15,245 nt of DNA from Opitutaceae bacterium (lineage in GTDB: Bacteria > Verrucomicrobiota > Verrucomicrobiia > Opitutales > Opitutaceae), in assembly GCA_029979145.1 (NCBI GenBank), contig JAPOIC010000020.1, positions 1-15,245 on the forward strand, given 5' to 3'. Shown here in pieces: positions 7,175-13,914 of this stretch. The position numbers and the translations under genes were made by a program. The stretch's first letter is position 1. Each line of letters starts with the position of its first letter. The notes beneath the pieces were generated by a model. It made no database searches and had not been told where the DNA came from. It saw only the letters and a program-made list of their open reading frames with translations.

Positions 7175-7852
7175 TCACACCTCCGCGAGGCGGCCCTCGC
7201 GCACGCGCAGGATGCGGTGGCAGGCCTCGGCAAACCGGCGTTCGTGCGTGGCCAGCACCACCGCGATGCGGTCGCGCTCGGCCAGCTGTTTGAGCAGATT
7301 GAAAACCGTGTCGCCGGTCTTCTCGTCCAGCGAGCCCGTGGGCTCGTCAGCCAGTAGCAACCGCGGCCGGTTCATCAGCGCGCGGCAGATCGCGGTGCGC
7401 TGACGCTCGCCGCCCGACAGGTCCTGGATGCGATGCCCCAACCGATGCGCCAGCCCGACGGTCTCCGCCAGCTCGCGCAGTCGCGCCTCGGTCTCGGCGG
7501 TGGGCCGACCCGCGGCCAGTCCCGGCACGCGCAGATTTTCGGTGACGGTGAGGTCCGGGATGAGGTTGTGCAGCTGAAAGACAAAACCGAGATGCGACCG
7601 GCGCAGCGCCAGCCGGTCCGTCTCCACGCGGGGGTCGAGTCCGCAGACGGAGAGTTCGCCGCGGTCCGGCACATCGAGTCCACCGAGCAGATGCAGCAGC
7701 GTGCTCTTGCCGGAACCGGACGCGCCCCAGAGCGCCACGACCTCGCCCGGGGCGACGTCGAGGCTCACACCCTCGAGCACGGAGATGCGGCCGCGGTCGT
7801 AGGTCTTCCACACGTCGCGCGCGCTCACGAGGCGGCCGGACACATCACTCAT
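7175..7852 (-). CDS. ABC transporter ATPase of the LolD/MacB type
   Basis: A 225-aa ATP-binding subunit that energises the adjacent FtsX-type permease. It has a Walker A motif GASGSGKST (43-51), Q-loop Q93 in VFQLHNLIPDLTV, signature LSGGERQR (145-152), Walker B with D169/E170 in LLLADEPTGSLD and switch H203 in LATHERRF. The sequence VFQLHNLIPDLTVTENL and the short length are typical of the LolD/MacB/FtsE clade, whose members usually perform mechanical work on lipoproteins, peptides or envelope targets and do not move solutes through a channel. The start overlaps the permease stop by 8 bp; the stop lies 1 base before the CcoN-like ATG. Placement inside a redox operon suggests assembly, cofactor handling or export linked to that complex (inference). 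Confidence 0.95.
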   Translation of the reverse strand: MSDVSGRLVSARDVWKTYDRGRISVLEGVSLDVAPGEVVALWGASGSGKSTLLHLLGGLDVPDRGELSVCGLDPRVETDRLALRRSHLGFVFQLHNLIPDLTVTENLRVPGLAAGRPTAETEARLRELAETVGLAHRLGHRIQDLSGGERQRTAICRALMNRPRLLLADEPTGSLDEKTGDTVFNLLKQLAERDRIAVVLATHERRFAEACHRILRVREGRLAEV

Positions 7853-8957
7853 AACGCAGGGCCTCCGCCGGTTGGATACGCGCCGCGAAACGCGCGGGAT
7901 AAACCGCCCCGGCCACCGCGGTCACGAGCGCAGTGGCGATGATGCCGGCGACGATCGCCGGTTGGATCGTCGCCTGCACGTAGCCGTGGAACTGCGGCAT
8001 GTGCTCCAGCACCGCCAGCAACCCGAGGCCCAGGCTGAAGCCGACCACCAGTCCGGCCGCGGCCACCGCCGCCGCCTCGCCCAGGATCAACGCCGCGACC
8101 TGCCGCTGCGAAAACCCGCAGACGCGCAGCACCGCGATCTCACGGATCCGGCTGAAAACGGAGAGCAGCATCGTGTTGGCCACGCCAAGGCCACCAAGGC
8201 AGAACGCACACAGGCCCACGGCCCACGCGGTGAAATGCAGGATGCGGAAGGAATTGTAGTTCTGGCTGAACTCGCGGTTCTCCAGCGCGATCAACCCGGG
8301 ATTCGCTGTCTCGATCGCCGCCTTGAACGCCCGGCCATCGTCTCGGTCGTGCAGCTTCACCGCCACGACTGACGCCACGCCGGCGCGATGAAAAAAGTCC
8401 TGCGCCGCGCGCAGCGGCAGGAACACGCCGCCGTCCTCGAAGCCGTTCTCCAATTTGAAAATGCCGCCGACGCGAAACGTGCCGCGGCCGATCGCGATTT
8501 CCTCGCCCGCGCGTGCGCCGAGAAACTCCGCCGCGCGCACCCCGAGGAAAATCTCGCCGTCGCGCGCGCCAAAGTCCGCCACCGTGCCATGGCGCCACTC
8601 GGCCTTGGCCAGCCGCGGATCGTCCGGGCCGATGCCGAAACAGGTGATGACCGGGTGGCCCGGCGCGGACACGATACCGAAAAGCATCGGGCTGGCCAAG
8701 GCGACCTCCGGCCGGGCGCGGATCTCGCGCACCTGCGTATCGGTGACCGAACTGAAGAAGAGGTCGGAGACGTTGCGCTCGAAGACGAGGTAATGGCTGT
8801 CCGACGAAAGGATGCGCTCAAACATGCCGATGGCGCCGGTGACGATCGCCAGGATCGTGAGCATCGCCGCCACGCCAAAGCCAATTCCGGCCACGCCGAT
8901 GAGCGCGCGCAGCCGGTGGCGACGGAGGTTGACGAAGACCAGCGAGAGGAAACGCAT
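7845..8957 (-). CDS. FtsX/MacB-type ABC transporter permease
   Basis: A 370-aa permease with the four-helix FtsX layout. Helix 1 is about residues 18-43, followed by a large periplasmic MacB-type domain (about 44-240) and helices at about 242-267, 287-317 and 333-355. The diagnostic stretch SRIREIAVLRVCGFSQRQVAALILGE (positions 269-294) links helices 2 and 3, and the C terminus ends in PAEALRYE, as in MacB/LolC relatives. It probably forms a homodimer with two copies of the ATPase encoded immediately downstream, whose start it overlaps by 8 bp. It begins 5 bp after the stop of the prenyl synthase gene. No periplasmic adaptor (MacA/HlyD type) or TolC-like partner is encoded in the visible operon, so it is not an obvious tripartite exporter. 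The substrate is unknown. Confidence 0.92.
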   Translation of the reverse strand: MRFLSLVFVNLRRHRLRALIGVAGIGFGVAAMLTILAIVTGAIGMFERILSSDSHYLVFERNVSDLFFSSVTDTQVREIRARPEVALASPMLFGIVSAPGHPVITCFGIGPDDPRLAKAEWRHGTVADFGARDGEIFLGVRAAEFLGARAGEEIAIGRGTFRVGGIFKLENGFEDGGVFLPLRAAQDFFHRAGVASVVAVKLHDRDDGRAFKAAIETANPGLIALENREFSQNYNSFRILHFTAWAVGLCAFCLGGLGVANTMLLSVFSRIREIAVLRVCGFSQRQVAALILGEAAAVAAAGLVVGFSLGLGLLAVLEHMPQFHGYVQATIQPAIVAGIIATALVTAVAGAVYPARFAARIQPAEALRYE

Positions 8958-8962
8958 GCGGT

Positions 8963-9898
8963 TCAGGCGGCGAGGTTCGGCGTGGGGCGCGTCACCTCGG
9001 TCGCGAGGCCAGCAAAAACGGCGTCGTGGAACGCGGCGAGATAATCCCAGCGGGCATCCGCCGCGCCGAGGGCCGCCACGGTTTCACCTGCGAGCCGCAG
9101 CTGCCGGGCCAGTCGGCGCTGGGCGGCGGGCAGGCCCGCCGCATGCGCGAGGTTGGGTCGCCGTAAAACGCTGTCGCGATTGGTGGTCTTACCGGTCTCG
9201 GCCGTCGCACACATCACGTCGCGCAAGTCGTCGGCCGCCTGATAAGCGAGGCCCCAGTAAACGCTCAGCGCCTTCAACCGGCGCCACTCCACCGGACCGG
9301 GCGCGGCCGGAAGCGCGGGCAGGCAGACGGCCAGCCAAAGCAGCGCGCCGGTCTTGCCCAGCGCGATGGCGCCGACTTCGCGCGCGGTGCGCGGCGACTC
9401 CGCAAACCGCAGGTCACGCGCCTGGCCTCCGGTCAAGCCGGTCGGGCCGAGGCAGCAGTCGATGCCTGCGAGCGCCCGCAGGCGCACCTCGCCGGGCTGC
9501 GTGGCGAAGGCCAGCTGCGCGAGGGCATTGGCGCGGTTGATGAGCGAAAGGGCGGCGAGAATGGCCGAAGCCTCGCCATGCACGCGGTGAGCGCAGGCGT
9601 AGCCGCGCCGCACCGTGGCGTTGTCCATGCAGGGCAGGTCGTCCAGCAACAGCGAGGCCGCGTGGTAATACTCAATCGCGCAGGCCAGTTGTTCGGCAGC
9701 GGCGGGCTCCAGCCCATGCCGCGTCGCGCCCAGCCACACGAGCTGCGGGCGCACCAGCCGGCCCGGGTGGGCGGTGGCGTCGGCCAAAACGGCGGCGAGA
9801 TGGGCCTCGGTGTGCGGAGTCGCGGGGTTATTCGCGCGCAGCACGTCGGCCAACCTCGCCACCAGGGCCGCGGGGTCAACGGGGGATGGGCGGATCAT
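8963..9898 (-). CDS. Short-chain polyprenyl (farnesyl/geranylgeranyl) diphosphate synthase
   Basis: A 311-aa trans-prenyltransferase that elongates allylic diphosphates with isopentenyl diphosphate. The first Asp-rich motif is DDLPCMD (D86, D87, D92) followed by NATVRRG, and the second is DDLRD (D223, D224, D227) preceded by YWGLAYQ. GLTGGQARDL (154-163) and the GKT...RD loop after the second motif are also family hallmarks. The four-residue insertion between Asp pairs in the first motif is the bacterial IspA/CrtE pattern, so the product is more likely C15-C20 than a long-chain quinone tail; product length cannot be settled by eye. The ATG overlaps the YceI stop in ATGA. Sitting between a YceI protein and an ABC transporter in a redox operon, it may supply an isoprenoid for heme, quinone or another cofactor (inference). 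Confidence 0.9.
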   Translation of the reverse strand: MIRPSPVDPAALVARLADVLRANNPATPHTEAHLAAVLADATAHPGRLVRPQLVWLGATRHGLEPAAAEQLACAIEYYHAASLLLDDLPCMDNATVRRGYACAHRVHGEASAILAALSLINRANALAQLAFATQPGEVRLRALAGIDCCLGPTGLTGGQARDLRFAESPRTAREVGAIALGKTGALLWLAVCLPALPAAPGPVEWRRLKALSVYWGLAYQAADDLRDVMCATAETGKTTNRDSVLRRPNLAHAAGLPAAQRRLARQLRLAGETVAALGAADARWDYLAAFHDAVFAGLATEVTRPTPNLAA

Positions 9899-10449
9899 GG
9901 GTTCGCCAGCTCCGCCTGAAGATGAAAGCGCACGCGCACCAGCGGATCGACCTTAAGCAGCGCCATCATGCGGATGATGGGGAGGCCGTAGTCGCGGGTG
10001 TCGATCACGGCCTCGCCGTCGATCGCATAGAGCCGCTGGTCGCGGGTGACCACGACCGGGAAAACCAATTCCCGCCGCACGCCGTGAAACTCAAGGTGGC
10101 CGCGCGCGATGCGCCCGCCCTCCGGCGTGGTCTCCAGTTCGCGCAGCACAAAGGCGCCGGTCGGATGTTTCGGCGTGTCCTGCCAAACGTGCATCTTGGC
10201 GTCGCGCTTGTCCTTGCCGGTCTTCACGTCGAGGAAATTGAAGCGCACCTCCGTCGCCATGATGCGACCAGTGGCGTCATCGATGACCAGCTTCGCATCG
10301 TAATCCGCCAGGCTGCCGGTAAAGGAGTCGACCGTGGCCTTCACCACGACGTCGATCCAGGAGCGGGCCTTGTCCACGACGAGCGGACGTTCGGCCGCCC
10401 ACGCGGCGGCGGGGAGCAGAAGGAGGAGCACGCAGAGCAGGCGTTTCAT
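9895..10449 (-). CDS. YceI-family periplasmic protein (isoprenoid-binding lipocalin-like fold)
   Basis: A 184-aa secreted protein. The N terminus MKRLLCVLLLLLPAAAWA is a clear Sec signal peptide with a probable cut after AWA. The mature part follows the YceI pattern: an opening strand with SWIDVVVKATVDSFTG, a middle LEFHGVRRELVFPVVV segment and a final strand LVRVRFHLQAEL. YceI structures hold long isoprenoid chains such as polyprenyl quinones in a beta-barrel pocket. Overlap with a prenyl diphosphate synthase (ATGA) makes an isoprenoid ligand attractive. I chose ATG 10449 because AAGGTGG lies 8 bases upstream and the signal peptide starts there; the in-frame GTG at 10458 adds only three residues. 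It is the first gene of the minus-strand operon and faces holA across a 125-bp intergenic region. Confidence 0.87.
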   Translation of the reverse strand: MKRLLCVLLLLLPAAAWAAERPLVVDKARSWIDVVVKATVDSFTGSLADYDAKLVIDDATGRIMATEVRFNFLDVKTGKDKRDAKMHVWQDTPKHPTGAFVLRELETTPEGGRIARGHLEFHGVRRELVFPVVVTRDQRLYAIDGEAVIDTRDYGLPIIRMMALLKVDPLVRVRFHLQAELANP

Positions 10450-10470
10450 GGCCGCCACCTTAATGGTCGA

Positions 10471-10513
10471 CGATGAACGGGCGATGAACGAAACATGAAT
10501 TTTCGTTCATCGC
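10471..10513. promoter_or_regulatory. Probable operator: three 11-bp-phased ATGAA repeats overlapping a 13-bp perfect inverted repeat
   Basis: ATGAA occurs at 10473-10477, 10484-10488 and 10495-10499, exactly 11 bp apart, and CGATGAACG is repeated at 10471-10479 and 10482-10490. In addition GCGATGAACGAAA (10481-10493) and its exact reverse complement (10501-10513) form a 13-bp inverted repeat around a 7-nt spacer. The element lies in the divergent region, 22-64 bp upstream of the YceI start and about 60-100 bp upstream of holA. Direct repeats at one helical turn are how OmpR/PhoB-family regulators bind, and such a regulator is encoded in this operon. A palindrome-binding dimer or a transcript hairpin are alternatives. 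I see no convincing -35/-10 pair. Confidence 0.6.
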
Positions 10514-10574
10514 AGGGCGGCCCGGCGGAGTTTTTTGCGTGCGCCGGACGGCGCTTCGTGCCGGAGTGGACGCA

Positions 10575-11660
10575 ATGTCTGACCACCCCTTCGTCTTCAT
10601 CTGCGGCGCCGACGACTTCCTCGTCGACCGTCTCGGCAAGGAGAAGTTTGCGACGCTGGCCCGGGACGTGGAGGACGAGTTTTCCCGCGAGGTCCTGAGC
10701 GGCTTCGCCAACAACGTCGGCGAGGTCGAGGCGGCCATCAACCGGTTCCGCGAGAGCGTGCAGACCGTGTCGATGTTTGGCGGCAAGCGCGTGGTGTGGC
10801 TGAAGGACGTGAACTTCCTCGCCGACACCGTGACCGGCCGCGCCGAGAGCACGCTCAAACTCGTCGAGGACCTGCAATCCCTGCTCGCCGGCATCAACCC
10901 TGCCGAGACCGCCGTCCTGATCACCGCCGCGCCGGTGGACCGCCGCCGATCCTTCCCGAAGTGGTGCGAGAAGACCGCCGACTTCACCCTCGTGGGCGGC
11001 AGCGACGACGGCGAGGCGCTCGCGGGCGTGGCCTTGGCCGAGGCGAAGGCCCTCGGCGTCACCCTTACCCCCGACGCCGCCCGGCTGTTGCTCGCCAAGG
11101 TCGGCGCCAACACCCGGCTCGTTGTCGAGGAAGTCCGCAAGCTCGCCACCTACGTGGACGACGGCGCGCCAATCGAGGAAAGCCACGTGGCCGAGCTCAC
11201 GCCCAATGTCGCCGAGGGCGATTTCTTCGAGACAGCCGAGGCCTTTTTCAGCGGCGACCTCAAATGGACGATCGCGGCGCTGCAGCGGCATTTCTTCACC
11301 GGCGGCGATGCGCGCCCGGTGTTGTCCGCACTGCAGAACCGCAACCGCATTCTTATCCAAGTGCGCGCGCTGCTCGACGCCGGCGAGGTCAGCCTTGGCC
11401 GCCGCGGTCTCGAGGGCTTGAGCAACTCCTCCCCCTACGCCGCGCGGTTCACCGGCGCCACCGAGAAGAGTTCGTTCAATCTCTTCACCCAAAACGCCTG
11501 GTATGTCGGCAAACTCGCCGGCGCCGGCCGCCTGCCCCCGCTCAAGCAACTGATCGACCGCCAGCAGGAATTCATCGCCGCGTTCGAAGGCATCGTCGCC
11601 CGCCCCCGCGAGCAGGAGGAAGTCCTCCGCGAAATGGCCACCCGCTGCCTCGCCGCCTGA
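10575..11660 (+). CDS. holA: DNA polymerase III delta subunit (clamp-loader wrench)
   Basis: A 361-aa protein with the organisation of HolA: an N-terminal domain beginning FVFICGADDFLVDRLGKEKF, GGKRVVWLKDVNFL corresponding to the conserved strand before the helical region, and a middle GVTLTPDAARLLLAKVGANTRLVVEEVRKLATY segment (positions about 160-193). This is followed by the collar domain with the family's LKWTIAALQRHFFTGGDARPVLSALQNRNRILIQVRALL-type helices (about 235-275). Delta opens the beta sliding clamp as part of the clamp loader. The ATG at 10575 is preceded by CGGAG about 8 bases upstream; an in-frame upstream codon at 10539 adds an Arg-rich extension without homology. Length is close to the usual 330-345 aa. 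It is transcribed away from the redox operon and is followed by ppnP. Confidence 0.85.
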   Translation: MSDHPFVFICGADDFLVDRLGKEKFATLARDVEDEFSREVLSGFANNVGEVEAAINRFRESVQTVSMFGGKRVVWLKDVNFLADTVTGRAESTLKLVEDLQSLLAGINPAETAVLITAAPVDRRRSFPKWCEKTADFTLVGGSDDGEALAGVALAEAKALGVTLTPDAARLLLAKVGANTRLVVEEVRKLATYVDDGAPIEESHVAELTPNVAEGDFFETAEAFFSGDLKWTIAALQRHFFTGGDARPVLSALQNRNRILIQVRALLDAGEVSLGRRGLEGLSNSSPYAARFTGATEKSSFNLFTQNAWYVGKLAGAGRLPPLKQLIDRQQEFIAAFEGIVARPREQEEVLREMATRCLAA

Positions 11661-11679
11661 GGGCGAGCCCCACCAGTTA

Positions 11680-11696
11680 GTAACGTATTACGTTAC
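11680..11696. promoter_or_regulatory. Palindromic operator, copy 1 (GTAACGTATTACGTTAC)
   Basis: A perfect palindrome with 8-bp arms (GTAACGTA / TACGTTAC) around one central T, followed by AAA. It starts 20 bp after the holA stop. It matches copy 2, which starts exactly 80 bp further on, over 20 bp including the trailing AAA. Extending the arms to 10 bp gives one mismatch here. The size and symmetry suit a dimeric LacI-, GntR- or TetR-type regulator; which one cannot be told. Confidence 0.6.
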
Positions 11697-11757
11697 AAAT
11701 CGCGGCACACCGTTGGTATTCTCCTCTGGCACGATCTGTGCGCGCGAACGGGGGGAG

Positions 11758-11778
11758 TTGTAACGTATTACGTTACAA
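11758..11778. promoter_or_regulatory. Palindromic operator, copy 2 (10-bp arms)
   Basis: The same core palindrome as copy 1 (core 11760-11776), here extending to perfect 10-bp arms TTGTAACGTA / TACGTTACAA around a central T. It ends about 105 bp before the ppnP start. Two identical sites spaced 80 bp apart, close to a whole number of helical turns (about 7.6), could allow looping or cooperative binding. They could also be the ends of a tiny 97-bp mobile element. The intervening 61 bp hold no ORF. Confidence 0.6.
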
Positions 11779-11882
11779 ACCCGGCGGGCCCGCCTCCCGA
11801 AGTTCCGCCCCTGCGGGACGAAGGAGGGATGACAATCGGCACGCTTGCGCCGCCGGGGGCGTTCGGCTGGAGTGCGCCTCCC

Positions 11883-12209
11883 ATGTCCTCCCTTCCCACC
11901 GAATTCAGCGGCGTCACCGTTCACACCAAGGCCAACGTCTACTTTGGCGGCCGGGTCCTCAGCCACACGGTCATCATGGCCGACGGCGCGAAAAAGACCC
12001 TCGGGCTCATCCACCCCGGCAGCTACCATTTCGGCACGGGCGCACCGGAGCGCATGGAGATCGTCGCCGGCGCCTGCCGGGTGACCCTCGACGGCGCCAC
12101 GGAGACCAAGGCCTATCCCGCCGGCACCGCCTTCGACGTGCCCGGCGAATCCGGGTTCACCATCGAGGTCGACGCCGGCATATGCGAATACATCTGCTCC
12201 TTCCTCTGA
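11883..12209 (+). CDS. ppnP: Pyrimidine/purine nucleoside phosphorylase (PpnP/YaiE family)
   Basis: A 108-aa one-domain cupin-fold enzyme that phosphorolyses a broad set of nucleosides to base and ribose 1-phosphate. The family pattern is clear: FSGVTVHTKANVYFGGRVLSHT at the N terminus (positions 8-29), KTLGLIHPGSYHFGTGAPERMEIVAGACRV in the middle (about 37-66) and PAGTAFDVPGESGFTIEV near the end, finishing with YICSFL. E. coli PpnP is 94 aa, so length fits. The ATG at 11883 has GGAG about 10 bases upstream and gives the usual start. An ATG at 11829 directly abuts a GGAGGG, too close to act as its own ribosome site, and would add 18 non-conserved residues. The paired palindromes upstream probably control it. 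The purB gene follows within 50 bp, consistent with a nucleotide-metabolism pair. Confidence 0.93.
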   Translation: MSSLPTEFSGVTVHTKANVYFGGRVLSHTVIMADGAKKTLGLIHPGSYHFGTGAPERMEIVAGACRVTLDGATETKAYPAGTAFDVPGESGFTIEVDAGICEYICSFL

Positions 12210-12213
12210 GCCT

Positions 12214-12242
12214 TTGCCATTGGCAACCGCCCGCGCGGTTGC
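12214..12242 (+). promoter_or_regulatory. Two overlapping hairpins between ppnP and purB
   Basis: TTGCC-ATT-GGCAA (12214-12226) can form a small 5-bp hairpin. GCAACCGC-CCGC-GCGGTTGC (12223-12242) can form a strong 8-bp hairpin. They share bases 12223-12226 and so are mutually exclusive. The second ends 15 bases before the purB GTG and lacks a U-tract, so it is not a standard terminator. It could be a processing or stability element or influence purB initiation. Confidence 0.35.
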
Positions 12243-12257
12243 TTGGGTTGCCCGTCC

Positions 12258-13685
12258 GTGAACGAAACCACTCCCATCACCAACGTCCTCGCCGAGCGCT
12301 ACGCCTCGCCCGCCATCAAGGCCATCTGGTCGCCCACCGGGCGCGTGCTGCTTGAGCGCGATTTCTGGATCGCGGTTATGAAGGCGCAGCGCGACCTCGG
12401 TGTGCCGATCCCGGCTGAGGCGATCAAGGACTACGAGAAGGTGAAGGATCAGGTCGACCTCGCGTCGATCGACGCCCGTGAGCGCGTGACGCTCCACGAC
12501 GTGAAGGCGCGCATCGAGGAATTCTCTGGGCTGGCCAACCGCCAGTTCATCCACCTCGGCCTCACCAGTCGCGACCTGACTGAGAACGTCGAGCAGCTGC
12601 AGATCCTGCGTTCGCTGAAGGTCGTGCAGCTCAAGGCCGCCACGGCGCTCCATGGCCTCGCCGCGCAGGCCGAGGAGCATCGCGACCTCATGCTCACCGG
12701 CCGCACGCACAACGTGCCGGCGCAACCCACCACGCTGGGCAAGCGCCTCGCGATGTTTGGCGAGGAACTGCTGGGCGCCTACACACGGCTCACGGAGCTC
12801 GTCGACCGCTACCCGGTGCGCGGCCTCAAGGGCGCCGTCGGCACGCAGCTTGACCAGCTCACGCTGCTCGGCAGTGACATTTCCAAGGTCGACCAGCTGG
12901 AGCGCCGCGTGCTCAAGCACCTCGGTTTCCGCGGCTCGCTCAACGCCGTCGGCCAGGTTTACCCGCGCAGCCTCGACTTCGAGGTCGTGACCGCGCTGCA
13001 CCAGGTCGCCGCGGCCGCCGCGAGCTTCGCCACCACGCTGCGCCTCATGGCCGGCCAGGGCCTGCTCACCGAGGGTTTCCAAAAGGGCCAGGTCGGCTCC
13101 TCCGCCATGCCGCACAAGATGAATGCGCGCAACTGCGAGCGCATCTGCGGCTTCACCACAATTCTCAGCGGCTATGTCACCATGACCGCCGGGCTCGCCG
13201 GCCACCAGTGGAACGAGGGCGACGTCTCCTGCTCCGTCGTGCGCCGCGTCGCGTTGCCCGACGCGTTCTACGCCATCGACGGCCTGTTGGAGACCTGGCT
13301 TAACGTGCTGCAGCAGATGAACGTGTTCTCCGCCGTCATCGCCGCCGAGAACGATCGCAACCTCCCCTTCCTCGCCACCACCACGATCCTGATGGAAGCG
13401 GTGAAGGCCGGCGCCGGCCGCGAGACCGCGCACGAGGCGATCAAGGAACACGCCCTTGCCGCCGCCCAAGCCATCCGCGCCGGCGGCGAGGCCGACATGG
13501 TCGGCCGCCTCGCCGGTGACAAGCGCCTCAAGCTCTCCAAGACCACGCTGCGCCGCATCCTTTCCGAGACCCACCGCTTCGTCGGCGCCGCGCCGCATCA
13601 GGTCGACGCCTTCGTCGCCGAGGCCCGCCGTCTCGCCAAGCGCCAGAAAGGCGCCGCGGACTACCAGCCGGGCAAGCTGCTGTAA
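12258..13685 (+). CDS. purB: Adenylosuccinate lyase
   Basis: A 475-aa fumarase/aspartase-superfamily enzyme. It cleaves SAICAR to AICAR and adenylosuccinate to AMP, releasing fumarate in both steps of purine synthesis. Visible hallmarks are ANRQFIHLGLTSRDLTEN near residue 95, the catalytic-His region TGRTHNVPAQPTTLGKR near 147-163, and the superfamily signature GSSAMPHKMN at about 280-289 on the mobile loop with the catalytic Ser. A C-terminal SETHRFVGAAPHQVDAF helical region follows. I chose the GTG at 12258 (NETTPITNVLAERYAS), because homologues begin here; a TTG at 12243 would add five residues. No clear ribosome-binding site is visible. It lies 48 bp after ppnP and may be cotranscribed. 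A very long open frame on the opposite strand is a codon-bias shadow. Confidence 0.95.
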   Translation: MNETTPITNVLAERYASPAIKAIWSPTGRVLLERDFWIAVMKAQRDLGVPIPAEAIKDYEKVKDQVDLASIDARERVTLHDVKARIEEFSGLANRQFIHLGLTSRDLTENVEQLQILRSLKVVQLKAATALHGLAAQAEEHRDLMLTGRTHNVPAQPTTLGKRLAMFGEELLGAYTRLTELVDRYPVRGLKGAVGTQLDQLTLLGSDISKVDQLERRVLKHLGFRGSLNAVGQVYPRSLDFEVVTALHQVAAAAASFATTLRLMAGQGLLTEGFQKGQVGSSAMPHKMNARNCERICGFTTILSGYVTMTAGLAGHQWNEGDVSCSVVRRVALPDAFYAIDGLLETWLNVLQQMNVFSAVIAAENDRNLPFLATTTILMEAVKAGAGRETAHEAIKEHALAAAQAIRAGGEADMVGRLAGDKRLKLSKTTLRRILSETHRFVGAAPHQVDAFVAEARRLAKRQKGAADYQPGKLL

Positions 13686-13693
13686 GCGCGGCC

Positions 13694-13841
13694 CTCTCCG
13701 CGTCCTCTGCGTTCTCCTGTAGGAAATTGCACAGGAGGGCGCTGAGATCGCGGAGCAAAAGTTTTACAGGAGGTAACGGAGGGAACTGAGCCGGATCGGT
13801 TTCTCCGTTGGCTCTGTTTCCTTCTGTAAAATCTGCATTTT
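13694..13841. repeat. Double-hairpin intergenic repeat, copy A
   Basis: Hairpin 1 has outer arms CTCCGCG (13696-13702) and CGCGGAG (13749-13755), and inner arms CTCCTGT (13714-13720) and ACAGGAG (13731-13737), with 11-nt unpaired stretches on both sides. Hairpin 2 has TTTTACAGGAGG (13762-13773) opposite CCTTCTGTAAAA (13820-13831) and AACGGAG (13775-13781) opposite CTCCGTT (13803-13809). The copy ends in AAAATCTGCATTT. It begins 9 bp after the purB stop and could also serve as its terminator. Confidence 0.7.
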
Positions 13842-13914
13842 TCAGGAAGTAGATTGGGTGCCTCGCATCGCCCGGGGCTCAAGCCGTGGCATGCCCATCA
13901 ACCCAGAGTTCTGT

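Noticed and set aside
8388..9044. 218-codon plus-strand frame opposite the FtsX permease
   Set aside because: Shadow frame; the minus strand has the FtsX signature and overlapping operon neighbours.
10520..10574. holA promoter
   Set aside because: A TTTTTT run at about 10531 is visible but no -35/-10 pair with acceptable spacing could be assigned by eye.
10446..11549. 367-codon open frame antisense to holA
   Set aside because: Shadow of holA; no ribosome-binding site, no domain and typical mirror-codon composition.
11688..13598. 636-codon open frame antisense to purB and ppnP
   Set aside because: Its translation is Gly/Ala/Asp/His-rich and unlike any family, while the opposite strand carries clear adenylosuccinate lyase and PpnP motifs. 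Long antisense frames are expected from this codon bias.
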